64,000 nt of DNA from the NCBI GenBank assembly GCA_008360975.2, contig CM039182.1:103695443-103759442 (forward strand), in the 5' to 3' direction. The stretch's first letter is position 1; each line of letters starts with the position of its first letter. Shown here piece by piece: positions 49,566-63,772 of this stretch. The notes beneath the pieces were generated by a model. That model was not told where the DNA came from and ran no database searches. It was given only the letters and a program-made list of their open reading frames with translations. The DNA is from Lichenostomus cassidix. Its lineage: Eukaryota > Chordata > Aves > Passeriformes > Meliphagidae. A program made the position numbers and the translations under genes.

Positions 49566-51061
49566 GGGGGATATGAATGTCAGGACTGGAGGATGCTTTG
49601 CTTTTAATATTGTTGTCTAGTTATTGGGTCATTTGTCCAGGAAATTGGAAACCTATATTCAGAGCATTCCTAAATCTCAGGAACAGGGAACCCACAGTAC
49701 CCATTTCCCACAATGTCCCAATTGCTAGGCTAACCACTGCTGGAAACTGAGATTGGTCTCAAGAATACCACTTACTCTTCTTCTTGAAGAAAGGTCTTTT
49801 TTTTTGGTCATGAACACAGTGCTGCTGAGAGCAAAGAGAGGACACTGGGAAGTTTTGTATTTAGCCTGAAGTGTGAGGCCCTTAGTTCAGAGAGAGTATG
49901 TTATACTATAGTATATGCCATATACATTATATAATATTAAACATAATAGTTGAATAGTGGAAGAACTCAAATAACAGATTAAAATTCTGGGCACATCTTT
50001 CTGTCCTCATCTTCCTTCCCTGCAGAGTGCCATGGTATTTTTTGGTTATAATTCCATCTATCTTCTTTATAATTTCACCCCTGTTTTTCCTGTGCCATAC
50101 CTATTTACTCAGTACTACTTACTGGATTTTATCTTACAGATCTGGTAGTCCAATATATCATATCACTAATTGTTTTTGTTAAATTTTTAATGTTAGATTG
50201 CTAATTCTTCAAAGTTAGAATATGACCAGCTAACTACTGGCATTATAATATTGAAAAGCAACTCCATCTTTTCAAGGAGCATAATTAGAACTAGCTAGCA
50301 CTGCATATGCCAGCAATAGAATAACTGGTTTTTCCAACAGATTGAGTTAATAGAGATTCACCCTAATTAAAAGCTTGAAGTTTTAATGAAAATATAAAGC
50401 CTTTCTTGGGAAAGATCTCTGCTTTGATTCACATTCAAGTCACAGTGGCAGCACGGTTCTTAAGAGACCACCAGCAGAAGTGAGGCTGTTGAACACACCA
50501 GGAGCCCTCCAGAGAACCAAGGTATGAAGCTTATAATAAGAAGACTTAGTAGTGGGTCAAGGTTTCCCAGTGAATAAATGGTGCATTTGTGCTCTAATAA
50601 AAGCACTGCCATTTCTTTCTTTTTTGGTTATTAGGGTTTATGTGTACCTGCAATATGTTAGGGTAGAAACCCTGACCTCTAGTGCTGTTTACAGACAGTT
50701 TCATCTAAGTGGATTAAACAATATTTTTAGTCTATTTGCTCAACTGAAATTTAGATATTTTATGTTTTGTTTGGGTTTCTTTAATGCATAAGGTCTTCTT
50801 CCCTACAACTTCAAAGGGAAGAAAAAGAACATTGAACAGCTGGTTACTAACACACACACTGCCTTGGTGTTAAGAAACTCTTTTTAATAGGTGCTTTAAT
50901 TACTTAATAGCCTGGAATAAAGTTATAAGCCTTTGGCTGCGGTTTCGATTACTGGCAACTAAAATGTACAGCTCTGGCAGAGTAACTCCCTCTCCAGAAA
51001 AGAAAGCCTCTGCCTCTGATGCTACCCAACACTCCACTTAATTACGTTATCCTTCATTTAG
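49566..51061. other. Unique DNA with possible conserved block near 50880-51120
   Basis: Bases 50880-51120 contain several TAATTA-type sites, two CpGs, and no simple repeats, a texture often seen in conserved developmental enhancers. Within the same interval are the possible short exons at 50446-50521 and 51062-51112. No repeat family is recognised. Confidence 0.4.
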
Positions 51062-51112
51062 ATGGTGATTCTATTGCAACATCTAACGAGGAGAAGATAT
51101 TGCACAGTAATG
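51062..51112 (+). other. Candidate 51-bp internal exon (weak)
   Basis: A fair acceptor (acgttatccttcatttag) and a consensus donor (AATG followed by GTGAGT) enclose 51 bases. Read with two leading bases the block gives GDSIATSNEEKILHSN; read from its first base it is also open. Exon length is a multiple of three, so inclusion would not shift a frame. No protein family is recognised, and with so short a block chance cannot be excluded. Confidence 0.2.
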
Positions 51113-51589
51113 GTGAGTGGCTAGGACAGCTTCTTGATCAAGGCATTTATTGAATTACACATACTGAGGGTGCAGCTGGACAGTGAAAACTGATGCTTTC
51201 ACTAGGTGATGAAATTCTGCTCTGCAGTCTTTTAATAAAGACTGTATCCAAGTAAAGATTAAAAGAAGAAATAAGGAGCATAATAGATTACATTCACTGT
51301 CACATTTCTACCCTGATATTTTTACTCATAACAATATTATCTCTCTTATCTTCATGACACTTTAGGACCACTTAGTTGGCCTGGCTACAGATCTACCAGT
51401 TGTCCCAATTAGGTGAAATCTTCAGTACAACAGACATTAAGTGGAGCTATTCAAAGCTCCTGCTAAACCATTACAAACTGAACACAAGCTATACTGGCTT
51501 TACAAGCGTGTGTAAACACTAACCTTACAAAGCCAAGTCCATCTTTCTCTCTAGCAAGAGAGCTATAAACCAGGATTTCATAAGGAATG

Positions 51590-51880
51590 TGGCTCTCTGG
51601 CAGTGGCTCTGCAGTGCAGGGCAGGGAGCTGGTTAGCTGTGCTGGCAGTAGTGCTGGGGGAGAGGAGCTGGCAGCACCTGCTATTGAGCACTGCCATGAG
51701 CACAGCAGGGCTGTGCCAGTGCCTGGCCCCACGGCTGCCCTGGGCTCCAGGGACAGCAGCCTGGCACCATCCCATGCCTGGCACCATCCCATGCCTGGCA
51801 TATGGACTGCCCACAAAGGTGCACTCCTGGGCTCCACCAACACAGCGTGGCATGCGGATGGTCCTTGGGGTCTGACAGCA
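51590..51880. other. Second GC-rich, CpG-poor block
   Basis: It is an abrupt GC-rich island in AT-rich DNA, dominated by CTG, CAG and GGCA words. It holds a 17-base tandem repeat at 51761-51799. Open frames on both strands (up to 143 codons) result from the lack of stop codons and read differently in every register, so none is a gene. The texture resembles the block at 10235-10810, but I could not align the two. Confidence 0.6.
51761..51799. repeat. 17-bp tandem repeat, about 2.3 copies
   Basis: The unit 'ctggcaccatcccatgc' is found at 51761-51777 and 51778-51794, followed by the first five bases of a third copy. The two full copies are identical. The period is not a multiple of three, so it would break a coding frame if it varied in copy number. 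Confidence 0.95.
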
Positions 51881-51884
51881 ATTT

Positions 51885-54137
51885 CAGAAGGCATTTGGGA
51901 TGCCCTATTTTAATTATAAAATTAAGCCTGAGTGGCCACTGAAGCCAAAGGATAATCCTGGATCAAAGCCAGGAAAGACAAAGTGGATCAACCCCAATAC
52001 AGGCAATCAACACAATCAGCATTGTAATTATTTTAGAATAACATGGCTTAGCAAATAGAGGTGGATTTGAGTTCAGGGACTCATATGCTCAGCCTGAGTA
52101 ACTATGCAAAAGACCTTTTCTGCAGAACAGACCATGCTGTCCCACCTCTGGGTCTTTTCTCCCTCACCAGCCAAGACAGCATTTCCACATCCTAATGCAC
52201 TTTACTGTCAGATGAAGCCTCAAACATCCTGATTTGAGATGGAAAAAGAAAGATAATCCATTCTGAAGTAACTAGGAAAAAGACCCTCAAAAATTATTGG
52301 GAGGAAGAAAGAAAAGGAGAAAGAAAGAGCATTATGTTTTATAATCAAATGAGAGAAGGTAATAAAGAAAAATGAACTCATGAGAAAGTAGCTGAGCCTT
52401 CCTACCAAAACACTTCTCAATATTTGGGTTTAGTAGCAGTGACTTAATTTTTAAACATTTGAAGGAAAACTGTGCAGGAAAAAAACCCTCTTTCAGATTA
52501 ATACAAGTTAGGATTAGCTGTTCTACAGGATAAAGGCATTTCCTTTGCCTTTAGGGTAGAAAAAAATTTTATGTACATTTGGTACCTTTTTTCAGTTACA
52601 CATTCACACACACACACAATGGATCATCACCTCCAGAAGCTTTTAAATAAATACTGCACAGCCTTCTGGAAACCCCACCTAGTTGCACAGGGAAAGACAC
52701 ATGGCAGCATTTCTTTTAACACTCTTAGAACAAGCATTCAGATGTGACCTCTGAATTTCAGAAAGCAGTTTACACATATACTCCAAGGGCCAGTTAATTG
52801 ACCAAATGAAGAACTAAGGTCTAATTCCGTAATTCTGCAGGACAGGAGAATATATGGAAGTCTAACTACAATTGCCAAAATCTTGCTCTGAAAGACATAA
52901 GGCAATCTAGCCCAATTGCATGGTGACTGCCAGAAAAATTGTGTTTCCTCTTTTAGCTCAGTTCCTGCTTCATCATTGTCTCTGTCCCCATGTAGTCATT
53001 TACACCTGTGCAAAGTGAATGGAAAACACTACCAAGTGAGAATGAGAGCAATTTATCATTCCTTTCCACAGCCACAGCAAAGAGGGGAAGTAGGCACTGA
53101 ATTTATCAGGTTCAAAAGAGGTTGAAAATTCTAACCAATACATTTGTACAATTCTTTTACAAAGCAAATTAAACTCAAAACTGTAGACTAATACAACATT
53201 ATCATTTTGAATTTACCTTCAACCATAGTAAATACAAGGAAATACATAATTACGGTACCCTTAATAGCCACTTCATGACTACATTTTGGACATTTGTAAG
53301 TGCTGTGAACTCCGTTGAAGTTCAATAAAGTCATGCATAAGCAAAATTGGCTTAAATAGCAAGAAAATGCCTTTGTTTGAATTTACACATTTATTCACAC
53401 AGATATATACACTACATGTATATATTCCTCACTAAAGTTAGCAAAAAATATTAATTGCAAAGGAATGGTGTTAGAATTACAGTTTCAGAAACATTAAAAT
53501 ATTAGAGCAACAATATCAGAAAGCACTGACTTGCACATAAATATTCACACATTACTCCATATTGTTTCAACTGTTGCAGCAATGTTTATTTTCAAACTCT
53601 TTCTGAAACCACCAGGCTGACCTAAAGCTTAATTATATCCTTGAATACAGTGATACAGAGCTGTGGTTTTTAAATTATAATATAAATAATAAAAATCATC
53701 AGAACTTGAAATCACATAGATTACTTCATGAAAACAAAATCACATCGACATGAATTTCATGTTTCAAATAGGAATGTTTCATATCAAGTATTTGAATCTC
53801 AGTTTCAAATAAAGAAATGTCAATTTACTAGCTGCTAAGCACATTCACATTGTATCTACAGACTGTTTCACAAATGCTCATCTACATCAGGTACAGGATA
53901 ACTGGAAAAGAAGCATTATAATAATGGCATAATGCAACTATTTAGTTCAGGTATTAAATGTGCTTAGATTTATTTGCAATTTTAATTAAGTTTTCCCTTT
54001 CTGTGGAGCACTTTATACACATCAGAGAATGTACAATGGCAGACCTTGATTTTTTTTTCCTGCTAAACACATACCATTATTTAAGAACCAAAAAGAATGG
54101 CAATAATACAGCAGGATTTAAATCTGCCTTCCAGCTT

Positions 54138-54174
<37 letters not shown>

Positions 54175-57100
54175 AAAACCAATAGTCTTCTGCAAAATAC
54201 TTTTTATAGATGACAGTAGTCAATTTTTCTAATTAATTCAAATGGCCATCTCCCGGGGAGAAACATCTTTGGTAGAATTTAATGTAAAATATCAGCTCAA
54301 CACCTTTAATAAAATAAAATGTTTACTAGCATAAAATTTTCTGCACTTGTACATTATTCTGTTAGGCAGATTTTTAAAATTTTGTCTTGTTCTGTCAAAT
54401 ATTGTACATGAGTAATAAAAAGTTTGGTTTTTAAATAAGAAACAAATCTACTAAGGAAATAAGACCACTAAGCAGCTCTTAAACTCTGAAAATTTATCCT
54501 GGAGTCTTTCCAGGACTTATGTGTCTTTAAATAGTGTTCAAACTGAGCCAATACTGACAAGAAAAGATCTTTCTTTCATGTCTATGTTATAGAAATTATT
54601 CAGCTCCAAAAAATAATTTTCAGAAATTGAATTTATTTTATATTGTCTAGCCCACCTATTGATTTGATCAACAGTGTCAGGCAATGTGTTAGTGAGAAAT
54701 AAAGCCAGTATCCACTCTATCCCTGCATTAAGAGTTTTGATTGACTCCACTTAATTTTACTTTCAGAGGAAGATCAGCCTGACTCCTCAAACTCCTAGTT
54801 GAGATAGTGCATGATATCTGGTACTAGGGAAATAATATTAGAAAGCCAGCTGGTTCAACCCCTGAGACAAGGGATCAGAGGGTAAAGTGGCAGCCTGGCA
54901 TCCTAAAATTGCTGGATTGACAAAGAGGTGTGCATATATTGAGCATTTCTGTCTCAGAAGGAGGTAAGGTCTGTTAGAAGGAAGAGGGATGGACAGCTGG
55001 GGAAGAACCCCCAGCTTCAGTCAGCCTGCAATGATTTTTTGCAAAGTTGAACCTCTAAGTCCTGGGTGTGGCTGGCACCATGCAGATGTATGCCCAAGGA
55101 AAGGCTAAACACACAGAGCTCTCTCCAAGACAGCTGTACATTGCAATAAGTGAGGGTAGGAATTAATTATTTAGGAATGGATATCAGTATGAACAACAGT
55201 AATGGAGCAGAATTGAAGGCAAGCTACAAAGAGGCAGAGCATGATGAATTTATTAGAAACTCCAGGTTTCATCAGGCACTAGAGCAGAAATTAAGGACTC
55301 ATAAAATTGACTTTTAACTAACATTTTCACATAATTTTCAATCTTCAAAAATTAACATTTTAAAATTACAATTTCAGTTATGACTGAAAAATTATGGATG
55401 TTCAACTCCAGTTAAAACACACACAGGAGGAAACAATGTGACTAAGAGTCATTAGACTCTTAGTACCCTCTTAATGTGGACCCCCAAAAATTAATGCTCT
55501 TCCAGACAATTATCAAAACTATAGAATTCTTTCATGCAAATGCAGAACAACTTGTAAACAACCTTATTCTCAAAGTATGTCAAGTGTCCAAATTAGGTGT
55601 TTTCTGGATTACCATAAATAAAATTCTAAAGGACAACTACTGAAGAAATCATTTCCAGTATGATTGTCAGGCCTAAGAAACAACAAACACCTGCCAAACA
55701 AACCAAAGTGGCATGATTCTTCATACACAGCATTAAAAATGGGCCTTTTCCTAGCCTTGGCTATTTGGGTTAGATTGTAGAACAATTTTCTTAGCAAAAA
55801 TGCAATACTAGATGAAACCAGAGCTTAGCACAAAGCAAAGAAAAGAAAGTTCATAAAGAGAAGCTTAGAAACTCTTTAAATACATATGAGAGAATATATT
55901 AACATGTTTCAAAATTTTAAATTTAAAAACTAGCATGGTCTATCTGGATTCTTCTTCACCCATCTACACTGCAATAGTTGTCTATCAAATATATTAAGAG
56001 TGTGAGTGTACGATTTGATCTTACAATTCTATGAAGTAAGGAAGCATAATCCAGTTTTACAGATCTCCAAGTTGCAGAGAAATGGTGCAAAATACTAAAG
56101 GTCACAAAGGTTATATGTGGGGAAGTTAGGATATCAACCAAAATCCAGTTTTAGCAACCTCAGTACTCACAGAGTAGCAAAACAAAATTCATTTTAATTT
56201 AATAATTTAGCAATGCTTCAAGCACTTCAATATTTTTTTGTTTATAACTATTTATTTGTCTTCTCTACTTTTGAAATTGCAAGGTGCTTCTGAATTGCAC
56301 TTTTTATCCTCAAGGGCAGAGTTCAGGAACAATTTTGTTTTAAAAATAAACCTGAGTGTTCACTTTTTACTAAATATATTAATATTTGCTTTTTCAATTC
56401 TGATTTCAGCAGTTGAAGCATTAAGAAATACATCAGCCATTATGATAAAGTCAGAATGTCAGGGATAATGGTGGTACTGCATCTCATACTTTATTTTATG
56501 TCTTAAAATTGTTTTCTCATTTATTTCTGAACTATTTAAAGGCCCACTTTTAATGACTGATTTTGATACTATGCTGTTTTTAATAAAATGCAACCCTGCT
56601 TCATTTAAGAGTGTTGTGCATACTACCACGAAATTCCTAGGATTACATCTTTATTAGAGATAAAAAAAATAATCATCCTTTTCCTCCTGAAGCCTATAAA
56701 ATGGAAAATTCTGGGGCATAGTAACCAGTTACACAGAGGAAATAATTTCTTTGGATCTGTTTCAATCACTAATAGGTGCTGCTCCACCAGAAGTTAGCAT
56801 ATTTGATCTACTTTTCCTGGGTGAAATTTAGCACTTGGTAAACACAAGGATATTTAACCCTGTGAGTTTTACTGGAGAATCAACATGACTGCAGTCCACA
56901 GCAGGAAAAGCTTAGCTTCAAGAGACTATAAATAAAGAGGACCTGCAGAAACAGCCTTACCTCTCACCAGGTGATCATCTGAACCCCTTAAATACCTCTT
57001 TTGTTGGAAGGAAGATTTTTTTTTTCCTGAAGATTGGGAGTGCACGTAGGTGCAGGAGCAGGTATGGCTATGCATGAGCAGTTGTACATGAACCTTTCAT

Positions 57101-60100
57101 GGCCACTCCACCTCTTGCACCAACTTATCTTGTCTGTCTGTAGCATTTTGTCCAGATGTAATGCTTAAATCACTAGAAATTGCACCTGTATTTCTATATT
57201 ACTAGAAGGAGAATTGGTGTGGGATTTCAAACTCTTACACATGATACCTGTGCAAGCAACATCTCACCTTAAACAAAGACAGGTTACTTTGCTTTAAGCA
57301 TAATTTGATGTGTGCAAGGGAACAGATTTAGATCTTTTGCCTTATATCCAAACACTAATTTGTGCCCTGGGCAACTTCCAACACTTGTTACAAGTTTCCT
57401 GTTCTACTGAGAAACAAAATACTGATTAGTTTTTCCCCCATACAGCAGCATGTACCTGTCAGCTACAGCTCTTCAGTTGCAGGTTATAAAGCTTATGTTT
57501 CCTCAACAGAAGGGACATTTTCTCTGACAAGAAGAATGAAATCTCATTCTTTGGATATAAATGATATGTGGTCCTCTGCTCTGCATGTGCATAGAGGGGA
57601 GTGGGCTAGTCAGTGCATAAAGAAGGCCATAGAGAGGAAAGGAATAGTAGAGACTAAGAAAAGAGAGGCATAAAAACAAATATGATGTTGGGACATGATT
57701 AATAGTTTTCCAAGGTTTTTAGTCCCATTCCATTTTTTTTGTCTAAATTTTTGATCAATTCTTAAGAACATATAAGCAAAGTGTAACAAGAACCATTGAA
57801 ATGGCTGATTGACATGAGCTGTTTTTGAAGTCCTTCAAAATTCTTCAGGAGCCTCATTGAACTGAAGAAGGACAAAATGTCAGAGGTTTGCCAGTTTTTT
57901 TCCAAATACATCATATTATTTGCTCTAACAAACATATTGTCTCTTCACATACTCTCTAACATAGGGAAAATATTGAAGGCAACATAAAGTTTTAAAATAT
58001 TTCAATATTGAGCAATCTTTCTCTTCAAAGCACCTTAATCACATGTAGAAACGATTAAGCATATGCTTTTTTGCTTCTATGAGCAAATTAATTGAAGACT
58101 TGTTTGTTTGCAAAAAATAATTCAACTTCAGACTAGAGAACTTCATGCTGCTTTTACAATTTCTTCAGGTGAAAAATTCATTTATGTTACTCTGTGCTCC
58201 CAATCACCTGAACATTCCTGCTTAGAAATCAGAGACATTACAGAGTGGGTTCCCAGGTTGTCACTGAACTGATAAAGGCTGTGAGCAGAGAGCTGACTGG
58301 TGTTACAACTCTGTAGCAATGGCACAGAATAAACGAGCTCTCCAGACATGCAAATACATACAATGGTATCAAACAACAAATTAGAAGCTGACAACATTTG
58401 ACAGATCCTTATTCTGGAGTCTGGCAAAAGGAACCATTGACTTCATCAGAGAATGTTGCTCTACCAAGGACTCAGAAGGATGTGGCTTAAACTTTGTAAT
58501 ATGTCTTCAGACGTGCCGCTTGTTAAGCAGAAGTAACAATGAATAAATTCCTATGCATATTTTAGACTATATTCCCCTTAATGACATTTTCATTACACTG
58601 TTTACTTTTTATTTTTTTGCTGGTCACCACTGAATTGGCAGAACAGCTTTTCTGGGAAAATTGAAACAGTATATTTTCAATGAAAATGTAATAAATTGTT
58701 CCATTTCCTCTTCCTCATCATCTCTCATCCACTCTGTAGCAAGCAATGCTGTGCCCATTCCCTCCAGCAGTTGGAGAGCCACTCAGGATGCTGGAGTAGG
58801 GGCTGAAAAGAGAGCCACACCTTGCAAAGACCTGGCAAATGTTGATTTCTGACTCAAATTACATTTCTCATACACAGGGCATGTCTAACACCCTCACAGT
58901 CTGGCAAAGAGAAAGGAAATAGTTCCCCTCACTGAAATGGTTCAGCTCTTTACTCCAGAGAGTAGAGAGAAAGGGGAGCACTAAATAATGCACTTCTTTA
59001 AAACGCACTAATATGCTTCCCACTAAAAGCTCAGGAAAGAGAGAGTCCATCCCTGCCTGATCCACACAGGGCTATATGCAATGTCTTCTAAGCATAAATC
59101 TTAGGAATTTTGCAAAATCTTGACAAGGTCAAAAATTATTCAAATTTCCCTTTTAAAGTAATCCACACCACTATGATTCTGCAAGAGGCTCTTTTTCTCA
59201 TGATTATAAATTATTGCCAGTGTCACTATTACCACCATTACTACTACACTATATTGTATTTCTATTAAAAGTAGCAGTCCATAAAAATTACTGTCTTCCT
59301 TAACTTGATGAAATTCTTCTGGCCCAGGCTCTTCAGATCTGGCTCCAGCGAAGAGTTTTCTGACCATGAGGAAATGACACACACTGTTGGTGTTTGCTAG
59401 CAAAACCAGTAACCAAAACCTAAGCAGGAGCCTACCAAGACCAAATTTGATAGGTGCCTCTGAAATAAAGCACTCTCTGTGTACTGAGTCTACATCCCAG
59501 ATAAGCTGACAAGTTGATGATGCTTTTTACATCACAGTTAGTCAGCTACAGCACAACTGCTGTTACATCTGCCTTGGACTGAGGTAAGCGTGGGACTTGA
59601 CCTGGGTGAATTTCATGCAGAGCCAGTTTCAGTATATGGCATCTGCTAAACAGTGTGGAGCAAAACAAAAGCCAGCAGTTTGCTTGTTCACCAGCTTCCA
59701 GTTATACTCCTTCAAAACAAACTTTTTGCTTTTCTTTTGAAAACGGGCCTGGCAACATGAAAGAATAGTCAAAAGGGTGGGATTTAAAGGGATGTTGTAT
59801 GTTTAGTTCTGAAAATCATGTATAATATTTATACTCATAGATTTCCACACAACAGAAGGTGTGAAATAAAATACCATGCATTTACCCTATAGAAAAGGCA
59901 AATTCAAATAGTCCTGTGATTTTTGCCATTAAATGTTTGGAAAAACCAAAAGTTTTCTTCTGATTTTTTCATCTTTCTCTGTTTTCCTCAATAAACAAAC
60001 AAAAGAGAATGTATGACAGACTTGCAGGTCCCTGTTTTGCTGATTTCTCTTTTGCATATTGCATAACATCTCCATGCAGATCCAGAAATAGTTTGATTAG

Positions 60101-63100
60101 AGGTAACAGTTTTCCCTAATTTAGAGATTTAAGGGCCTGTGGATCAGCTCCTGAGATAAAGGGTAATGATGTTCTTTATGTACTACAGAATAAAAATATT
60201 CCTTCATCTTCTTCTCCTTTTATCTTCCTCTCCTCTTCCCTACAGAGGTCCTAACTATTTTTTAGCAGGGGTTTTGTGCCAGTCTTGCAGTTTTCTTGTT
60301 CTGCAGCTAGTGGGAACAGGTTGTAGGCACAGGAAAGGCCTGGATGACCACCCATCAGAATTCAGGCAACTTTGGTCTGTTCTTAAAAGGGTGCATGTCA
60401 GAAAAATATTAAAGAAGAGCTCTTACATAAAAGTACATTTTACCAGACACATAAAATGGGTCAAAATATGAATTTAAACTGGCTTTTTTCTTTCGAAGGA
60501 AATGACATCCCCTCATTCAACTTACAGGAAAAAGAAAACATTGCTTAAAAGAAAAATTGGAAATTTTCACTATTTGTTTATCTTTACAGATAAATGGGCA
60601 CACAGAGTGCTATACTGCTGAACTCACCCTTTTTTCATGGCACAAATTAAAAGTAACACTTCACTTTTAAAAACCTTAGAGATGTGATTTGGTCAGCTCT
60701 CTACTCTTATTCAGGACAAACAGATTGTACACAAAACCAGCCAAAGCAGTTTTTATCTTCCTCTCACACCCTTCAACTCTGTTCATGACATCATACAGAG
60801 TAAAGGAAGCTGTTTATAGCCCAAACTGCTGTAACAAAAGCCAGACAGAGTATCTGGGATACAATCTGCATGTGGGGGCGTAAGAGCTCCAAGCTGAATT
60901 TAAGCAGAGGAACTATGGCAGTGGCTGATCAGACACTTCCTGTGTGCTGCTCAGCAAGACACCCAGTAGTAGCAAGGCATGTAACTGCAAAAGTGCAAGC
61001 AAGTCATCACACTTGTGATTAAACCCAAATAGGGAGTAAGACCTGAGATCCAGCACTCTATCCACAACTGCAGTCTCACTGCTACATCCACAAAACAGAC
61101 ATGCAAGTTGGAGACTCAGAGATCTATATATGCCCTAGAGACACAAATAGATGCATTTAAATGTCTCATGTGGACTGCTTTTAAAGTAATTATTTGCTCC
61201 ATAGAGACTTCTATGTTTTCACTAATTGGAAAATGAGTGGCCGTTCTATAAATTGGTTGTATAAAGAACATATTGTTCTAGTTTCCTAAATAGATCCTAA
61301 AATAACTTGGACACCTCAATTGTAACCTTTCTTAAAAGGGAAGTAGCCTTTGATGTGAAGCTTTAATCATGAACAGAGTGTAAACTACTCTAGGATCTAC
61401 CATGGTGTAGTCATTCAAAGTGTCAGAGCACTAACCTAAACAATACTCATTAAATCCCAACTACAGGTAATGTCTGGGGAAAAACTCAAGGGAAAGCTAA
61501 TATCTGCCATTGGATGCACAGGCTGTGTTGACTCACTGCCATGCAGAACTTAATAATTTTCACCAATAAAGGCATTTATATGTATTTCTGCTCAATGGCA
61601 CCATGAACAGCATATTGGGGTTTTTTAGTTTTCCAAGCATGAGCAGAACAAAGATTCAGATTTTTTTATGAAGAGGGAGAAGGCCATTTTGGCTTTCTTA
61701 TGTCTTACTTATGTCAGCCAACACAGGACATTGTTTTTCTTTCATTGGTACTCATTAAAATGCTTCCATTCACAAATATGTGCAGACAAAGTAGTTATGA
61801 CTTCTGGTACAGGATACATTGCTAGAAATCCTCCTGGGATCTTGGCACCACCCAGAATGTAGAAAACAAAAGATAAAGTCCCAAATTGGAACCTGCTCTT
61901 TTCATTGCCCCTATACCTTGTCTCACCCTATTCATTGAAAGTAGTCATGTTCCTTCAGATTATGAAAGGGAAAGGTTGGCAAAAAGTCAAAAACCCAGGC
62001 ACCCAATTTAACATGTTTTCTTGGAAATATTGTGAGGAATTTTGAGTGAAGTAGTGATTATATTAATTGGTGGTTTATAATTTCTGATCACTATCCTTTT
62101 ATTAGTATCTCTGTGCTGACTTTAATCTCTTCTCTGTAGATTTTAAGATGTAAGAGGATACTTTTCAAAGGAAATTGTTCTCTAAAGGAAAATCCTGTAA
62201 CATCAAAGAACACACATGTCTGACCAGGTAGATGTGCAAAGTCCATACTCACATCCATAAAACCTGTGTGCACTACCACAAGTCTGAATAAAAGCATCTT
62301 GTGATAGGTGGAGGCATACATCTCAAACAGGAAAAACATTTTGGGAAAATGGGTGGCCTGTGGAAAAATTCCCTGCTCATAGTTTTCAGCATTTAGAAAT
62401 TGTCAGAATATTGGACTATGTTATGGGATTTCTGGTCTGAAGAAACTTTGTGAGATATTTTAATTCCACTGGGACAAAAAAGAGGGTGTCTTTTGAAAAT
62501 GTCGAGATTCAAAGGAAATATTTCAAAAATCAAAATGAGGTGATTTATTGAAAAGAATTTTTTTCTATTTGTTTTATGCAGGGATAGTTAATTTTTGTAT
62601 TTGTTTTGAGTTTTTGAGGACTTTGGGTTTTGTCCCAACATTAGATCCCCAGCTCTCATGACTGAAATGAATGAAATTGAAACCATCCTCTAAGTACAGA
62701 AAAGTTCCCTGGCATCTGTTAGGTTAGACCAGATATCTACAATTTTTCACCTAAAAATAGAAAGCAGAGCATTGAAATGTTCACTGTGGTGTAGGCATAT
62801 GTCCAAAAAGCAAGGAGCTGCATTGATTAAAAGTACTGCAAGTAGAAGTGTGCACTTCAAGCCACTGGCATGCAAAGCTGTTCCAGTTGGCCATTTAAAC
62901 ACCATGACTGCACAAGGCAATTAACTATCAATCATCCTGAGACCACAGCAGCACCTCTCTGTCATTGAATGAGGTGGAGAGTGGATTTATTGGTGGTCCT
63001 GTTCACCAAATATCTCCTCTGAGGTGATAATGTCTTCAAAATTTCCATCACCATGCAGAAGGAATTTCAGAGTTAGACCCTCATTCAGAAATGGGAAGGC

Positions 63101-63680
63101 AGATAGTGGAACACAAGCTTGAAATAAATGCAGGTGAAAGAGAAACACTCAGAGTTTCAGCCGTTTTTAGCAAGTCTATTTATACCTCACCATATCCTTT
63201 GAAAACATAAAATTCTAGTCCTAATTTATTAATGGAATGTACCAGCACCAAGTTATTTTTAAATTTAGAATATAAATGGCCTTCATGAACTAGAGCGAGC
63301 AGGCAGCATCTGACATGAGTCTCAGAGCTAGTGTGAAATTTACGTTTAAAATGCTGCTGTCTTTCCAAAAATTATGCACCGTGAGCATGTGGCTTCACTC
63401 GTGTTAGCTTTTTCTTTAATTAGAAAACAGAGCCGCAGGAAGTGGCACATAGAAAGGATCTTGCCCTTTCTTGGATGTAAATAACCCTCTCAGCTTATTT
63501 CAGCTGTTTCTTCCCAGTTAAACTCAAGTTGTCAGAGAAATGTGATCCTGAAAATAAAATCAGAAATTTCAAGATATTTGTAAACATAAGAGGCAAAGGT
63601 TACTTGTATTTTATTTTATTTCCCAACCTTTTTCTTCTTCTATGGCAAACAGAAAGTGGGGATTGAAGAGAACTGAAACA
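51885..63680. other. Long unique AT-rich stretch, no gene seen
   Basis: Nearly 12 kb with no repeat family that I can assign. Open frames stay near or below 100 codons (57362-57673 and 60166-60471 are the largest) and show no domains. A short CA run occurs at 52605-52618 and the long A tract at 54142. Bases 63290-63450 contain several CpGs in otherwise CpG-poor DNA and have a conserved-element texture. No RNA gene could be supported. Confidence 0.5.
54142..54172. repeat. A31 homopolymer
   Basis: Thirty-one uninterrupted A, the longest mononucleotide run in the window. No retrocopy with a matching 3' end is recognisable to its left. Length is likely unreliable in the assembly. Confidence 0.9.
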
Positions 63681-63681
63681 A

Positions 63682-63772
63682 ATAAATTAGAGTTTTTTAT
63701 CTCCTGGGGACTCTTTTTTTTTATCTCCTGGGGACTTTTAAATTAGGGTTTTTTATCTCCTGGGGACTCTTA
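63682..63772. repeat. Short tandem repeat, three copies of an approximately 30-bp unit
   Basis: The core 'ttttttatctcctggggact' occurs three times (from about 63693, 63715 and 63749). The first and third copies are preceded by 'aaattag' and nearly match over 32 bases; the middle copy is shorter and lacks that lead. It looks like a recent local duplication with one partial unit. Confidence 0.9.

Noticed and set aside
51463..51913. Several overlapping frames of 66-143 codons on both strands
   Set aside because: They lie in the GC-rich island where stops are rare, and they read open in several registers at once.
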